A DNA stretch of 64,000 nucleotides from CAVSRC01 sp963782045 (GTDB lineage: Bacteria > Pseudomonadota > Alphaproteobacteria > Rhizobiales > Kaistiaceae). This document shows positions 60,780 through 64,000 of this stretch, piece after piece. Within the stretch, counting starts at the first letter, position 1, and every line of letters starts with the position of its first letter. Where the stretch lies: assembly GCA_963782045.1 (NCBI GenBank), contig CAWAIR010000006.1, positions 558,001 to 622,000 of the forward strand. Reading direction: 5' to 3'. The notes under the pieces are model-generated. The model did no database searches, was not told the origin of the DNA, and saw only the letters and a list, made by a program, of their open reading frames with translations. The position numbers were made by a program, and so were the translations under genes.

Positions 60780-62308
60780 CAGGCGACCTCTTGCGCGCCG
60801 GCCTCATGACCCCAGCAATGGGCGATCAGGCGCTCCTCGGTCAGCCCCTCGGCATCGAGCACGGCGGTCAGCGCTCGGGCGCGCATGATCATGATGCGGT
60901 CGCACATGCCCAGAAGCTCGGGGAAATCGGACGAAGCGATGATGACCGCCATGCCGCGCGCGGTCCATTCGCGGACCAGCGAGTAGATGTCGAACTTGGC
61001 GCCGACGTCGACGCCCCGCGTCGGTTCGTCAAGCAAGAGCACGGCTGGCTCGCCGGCAAGGGCCTTGGCGAATACGACCTTCTGCTGGTTGCCGCCGGAG
61101 AGCTGATAGCAGAGCTGGCGGGGGCCGACGGCCTTGAGGCGCACGTCCTCGCCGCGATCTGTCGCCAGCGCCCGTTCGCGGCGCCGGTCGAGAACCACCC
61201 CGCGGCGGCTGACGGCCCCGAGATGGGGCAGCGAGACGTTCTCGTAGATCGGCCGGCTCAGAACCAGCCCTTCCGAGCGCCGTTCGCGGGGGACATAGGC
61301 AAGGCGCCATTTCCATGTCGCCGTGAGGCTGTGGCGGCCGAGCGCCTTGCCGATCACGCTCAGCCGGCCGGCGCGGGGGCGGTCGGCACCGATGATGAGC
61401 CGCAGCACCTCGCTCTGGCCGGCACCCGACAGGCCGGCGATGCCGAGGACCTCGCCACGATGGAGGTCGAAGCTCAGCGGCTTCAGTCCCGCGCCCTCAA
61501 GATCGCGGACCGACAGGGCGATGGTGCTCGTGTCCACCGGGGCGAGCGGCAGGGGGTAGGCGCCATTCACCTGGCGGCCGATCATCATGCGCACGATGTC
61601 GTCGTGGCTGGTCTCTGCGATCGGGCGGGTGGCGATCACGGCGCCGTCGCGCAGCACCGTGACCCGGTCGCAGAGCTTCACCAACTCGTCCAGCCGGTGC
61701 GACACGTAGAGGACCGCGCGGCCGGCCTCGCGGATCGCCTTGAGGACAGAGAACAGGCGTTCGGCCTCGTCTCCCGTCAGGGCAGCGGTCGGCTCGTCCA
61801 TCACATAGATGCGCGCCTCGCTCCCGGCGGTCTCGAGAAAGGCGGCGGAAATGGAGACCAGCATGCGGTCGCCGACGCTGAGGCGCGCCATCTTGCGGCG
61901 CGGGTCGATGTGGGCGATGCTGAGACGGGCGAGCGCCATGCGGGCCTCGGCGGCGAGGCGCTTCCAGTCGATCAGGCCGACCGGTGTCATCGGGTAAGGG
62001 CGGCCGAGGAAGATGTTCTCGGCGACCGACAGGGTCGGCACCACGTTCAATTCCTGATGGATGAAGCGCAGGCCGTGGGTGGTGGCCGCCTGCGGGCTGG
62101 CGATGGCGACGGGCCGTCCGTCGATGGCAATCTCCGCCCGATCGGCGACGGTGACGCCGGCCAGGATGCGGATCAGCGTCGACTTGCCGGCACCGTTCTC
62201 GCCGACAAGGCCGTGAATCTCGCCCCCCTCCAGATCGAGCGAAACGGCGCGCAAGGCCGGCACGCCGGCGTAGGCCTTGGAGACGTTACTGAGGGAAAGG
62301 AGACTCAT
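60779..62308 (-). CDS. CUT2 sugar ABC transporter ATP-binding protein (RbsA type)
   Basis: The 509-aa protein has two ABC domains. The first has Walker A GENGAGKSTLIRILAG, signature LSVGDRMLVSISAAF and Walker B YVMDEPTAALTGDEA. The second has the degenerate P-loop GLSGAGQSEVLRLI and signature LSGGNQQKVVFAKAL with LLLDEPTRGVDVGA, the normal asymmetry of RbsA/MglA proteins. ATG 62308 is chosen over 62320. Confidence 0.94.
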   Translation of the reverse strand: MSLLSLSNVSKAYAGVPALRAVSLDLEGGEIHGLVGENGAGKSTLIRILAGVTVADRAEIAIDGRPVAIASPQAATTHGLRFIHQELNVVPTLSVAENIFLGRPYPMTPVGLIDWKRLAAEARMALARLSIAHIDPRRKMARLSVGDRMLVSISAAFLETAGSEARIYVMDEPTAALTGDEAERLFSVLKAIREAGRAVLYVSHRLDELVKLCDRVTVLRDGAVIATRPIAETSHDDIVRMMIGRQVNGAYPLPLAPVDTSTIALSVRDLEGAGLKPLSFDLHRGEVLGIAGLSGAGQSEVLRLIIGADRPRAGRLSVIGKALGRHSLTATWKWRLAYVPRERRSEGLVLSRPIYENVSLPHLGAVSRRGVVLDRRRERALATDRGEDVRLKAVGPRQLCYQLSGGNQQKVVFAKALAGEPAVLLLDEPTRGVDVGAKFDIYSLVREWTARGMAVIIASSDFPELLGMCDRIMIMRARALTAVLDAEGLTEERLIAHCWGHEAGAQEVA

Positions 62309-62320
62309 TGCCCGGAGCAA

Positions 62321-62354
62321 AGACCACGCCCCGCCGCACGACGGGGCATGGTCT
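62321..62354 (-). promoter_or_regulatory. Stem-loop between binding-protein and ATPase genes
   Basis: AGACCACGCCCCG (62321-62333) pairs with CGGGGCATGGTCT (62342-62354) with one G-U pair on the transcribed strand. It lies about 35 bases past the binding-protein stop, 13 bases before the ATPase start. Confidence 0.6.
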
Positions 62355-62387
62355 CAATGCACCACCGTTTGCCGGCTGGCAACGGCG

Positions 62388-63338
62388 CTATTTCACCTCG
62401 CCGACATTGGCGGCGGTGACCAGCTTGGTCGGCACGTAGATGACGCTCTGCTTGATCTTGTCGCCGGCCAGGACCCGGGCGACCTCGTCGGCGGTGGTCG
62501 AGCCGATGCCCTGGAAATCCTGGGCGACGGAGGCTTCGAAATTGCCGCCCTTGGCGATGGCGGCGCGCGCCTGCGGATTGGCGTCCATGCCGGTGATGAC
62601 GATGCCCTCGTCGCTGCGGCCGGCAGCGTCGATCGCCTGCAGGGCGCCGAGTGCCGGCTGGTCCCAGGCGCACCAGACCGCCTTGATGCTGCCGGGCTTG
62701 GGATGTGCCGCCAGGATCGCCTCCATCTTGGCCCGCGAATCGGCGATGCCGCCGTCGGAAACGTCGGGCGTCACCCGCTCGATGACCTTGATGTCGGGGA
62801 AGTTGGAGAACACGGCATCGGCCATGTGTCCACGCACCTGGACGGGCGGAAAGGCGTCATAGACGAACATGACGACGTTGCCGGCGCCATTGATGCGGTT
62901 GGCGACATAGACCGCGGTCTCGGTGCCCATCGCATAGCCGTTGCTGGTCACGTTGGTCACCAGCAACGGATCGCTGCCGGCATCCATGCCGAACACCGGG
63001 ATGTTGGCATCCTTGGCGGTCTGCAACCCGGCCTGGATCTGCGCCGGATCAACATTGATGACGATGGCATCAACCTTCTGGTTGACGACGTCCTCGATGC
63101 GGCTGATCACGGCCGCGACGTCGCCCTTGGTGTCGATGACGTTGACGTCCCAACCCTTGTCCTTGGCCGCGGCCTGGAAGCCTTCGACGTAGAACTGGGT
63201 GCCGGGCTGGGCGAGATAAGGCGTGATGACCGCAACCTTCGGCTGCGCATAGGCCGCACCCGCCAGAGAGGCGGCGGCGACCGCCACGGCTCCCACAATC
63301 AGGCTGCGGCACAATCCAAGCGTTGTACGACCGCGCAT
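62388..63338 (-). CDS. CUT2 sugar ABC transporter periplasmic binding protein
   Basis: The 316-aa protein has a signal peptide (LIVGAVAVAAASLAGAAYAQ) and the RbsB-type fold: KVAVITPYLAQPGTQFYVEG, VDAIVINVDPAQIQAGLQ and VITGMDANPQARAAIAKGG. The start ATG 63338 follows GGAGGGG. It is first in the minus-strand operon and divergent from the FGGY kinase gene, so importer and kinase probably act on the same sugar or polyol. Confidence 0.93.
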   Translation of the reverse strand: MRGRTTLGLCRSLIVGAVAVAAASLAGAAYAQPKVAVITPYLAQPGTQFYVEGFQAAAKDKGWDVNVIDTKGDVAAVISRIEDVVNQKVDAIVINVDPAQIQAGLQTAKDANIPVFGMDAGSDPLLVTNVTSNGYAMGTETAVYVANRINGAGNVVMFVYDAFPPVQVRGHMADAVFSNFPDIKVIERVTPDVSDGGIADSRAKMEAILAAHPKPGSIKAVWCAWDQPALGALQAIDAAGRSDEGIVITGMDANPQARAAIAKGGNFEASVAQDFQGIGSTTADEVARVLAGDKIKQSVIYVPTKLVTAANVGEVK

Positions 63339-63483
63339 TTTCCCCTCCGTGCGGACCTTTCCTGCGTTATTGCTCGCAGCACCGCGTGTCCGCAATATCG
63401 CGGCGCCCCCGCTTCCTCTCGGAGCGCAAAACTATAGGGGATAGGGGAGCGAAAAAGCCATAGGAGCCGTTGGGGAAGCAACC

Positions 63484-64000
63484 ATGACTGAGCCCACCTT
63501 GATCGGCATCGACGTGGGGACGGGGGCCATCAAGGCCGTCCTCATGGATCTCGACGGCCAGACGCTGTCGACCTTCGCGCGCCCCTATGCGACGGCGCGC
63601 CCGCGCACCGGCGAGGTCGAGCAGAACGCCGAGGACTGGATTGCCGGCGTCTTTGCCGCGCTGGAACACTTCGCCGCGACCAGCGATCCCGGCCGCGTCG
63701 TCGGCATCGGCCTCTGCTCCCAGGTCAACACGCATGTTTTCGTCGACGGCGAAGGGGAACCGCTGCTTGCGGCGATGGTGTGGCAGGACGTGCGCTGCGG
63801 CAGCGACGCCGCCGCGCTCGATGCCCGCGTCGCGCCGGAGCAGAAGACCGCCTGGTTCGGCGGTCCCATGCCGATCGATGCCAGTCACGCGCTTGCCCGG
63901 ATGGCGTATGTCGCGCGCCGCTATCCCGATCTCTATGAGGCGAGCCGCTACCAGCTTCTGCCCAAGGACTACTGCGCCCTCAAGCTGACGGGCGAGGTCG
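63484..64000 (+). CDS. FGGY-family carbohydrate kinase, 3' end cut by window edge
   Basis: The first 172 residues show the FGGY N-terminal domain: LIGIDVGTGAIKAVLMDLDG (phosphate 1 motif), VGIGLCSQVNTHVFVDGEG and MVWQDVRCGSDAAALDAR. Xylulokinase-like members have this pattern, but substrate cannot be fixed from half the protein. It reads away from the CUT2 operon across a 145-base gap. The frame remains open at position 64000. Confidence 0.9.
   Translation, partial: MTEPTLIGIDVGTGAIKAVLMDLDGQTLSTFARPYATARPRTGEVEQNAEDWIAGVFAALEHFAATSDPGRVVGIGLCSQVNTHVFVDGEGEPLLAAMVWQDVRCGSDAAALDARVAPEQKTAWFGGPMPIDASHALARMAYVARRYPDLYEASRYQLLPKDYCALKLTGEV

Overview
The window is GC-rich DNA, with coding frames that run open in several registers. 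It looks like an alphaproteobacterial chromosome, probably order Hyphomicrobiales. The grounds are the gene content: a heterodisulfide-reductase-like (sHdr) sulfur locus with lipoate-binding protein, many CUT1/CUT2 ABC and TRAP importers, KdgF/KduI/KduD uronate enzymes, and an interspersed palindrome typical of that order. This is inferred from family recognition only. No tRNA, rRNA, insertion sequence or CRISPR array was seen.

Layout. (1) 1-742: 3'-truncated SAM methyltransferase. (2) 0.9-12.4 kb: uronate catabolism. Two complete TRAP transporters flank kduD-kduI-kdgF and uxaC, with a TetR-like regulator carrying an unusual N-terminal domain and a GntR regulator. (3) 12.5-24.1 kb: sulfur oxidation locus. 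It runs sLpl lipoate ligase, a small ferredoxin-fold protein on the other strand, a glutamine-amidotransferase-like protein without its cysteine, DsrE3C, sHdrC1-B1-A-H-C2-B2, an unknown 155-aa protein, LbpA, a YeiH-type exporter, DsrE2, TusA, and remnants of a DsrE and a DUF1641 gene. (4) 24.2-33.8 kb: amino-sugar import and recycling, with a CUT1 ABC transporter, MurQ, a frameshifted GntR regulator, NagB-II, NagA and a Gfo/Idh oxidoreductase. (5) 34.0-42.4 kb: RpiR regulator, N-formylglutamate amidohydrolase family protein, ethanolamine-type permease, glutamine-synthetase-like ligase, an inserted VapBC-type toxin-antitoxin pair, aldehyde dehydrogenase and a frameshifted iron alcohol dehydrogenase. 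This fits a gamma-glutamylated alkanolamine pathway. (6) 42.4-56.0 kb: two CUT1 ABC systems with a LacI regulator, aldo/keto reductase, cytoplasmic TolB-like propeller and three VOC paralogues. (7) 56.3-64.0 kb: RraA-like protein, enolase-superfamily dehydratase, IclR regulator, a CUT2 (Rbs-type) ABC system and the start of an FGGY kinase.

How it works together: most modules pair a high-affinity periplasmic-binding importer with two or three catabolic enzymes and one regulator. The sulfur locus instead resembles the published sHdr-LbpA pathway: TusA and DsrE proteins relay sulfane sulfur, sLpl lipoylates LbpA, the sHdr complex oxidises the sulfur, and a YeiH-type protein may export the product. 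Hairpins lie next to nearly every binding-protein gene, usually just after its stop codon.

Quality caveat: single-base frame breaks occur at about 19.18, 23.74, 30.20 and 41.92 kb and at six or seven places between 53.1 and 54.6 kb. Conserved protein sequence continues in a new frame after each. They could be sequencing errors or real lesions, and the sequence alone cannot decide.
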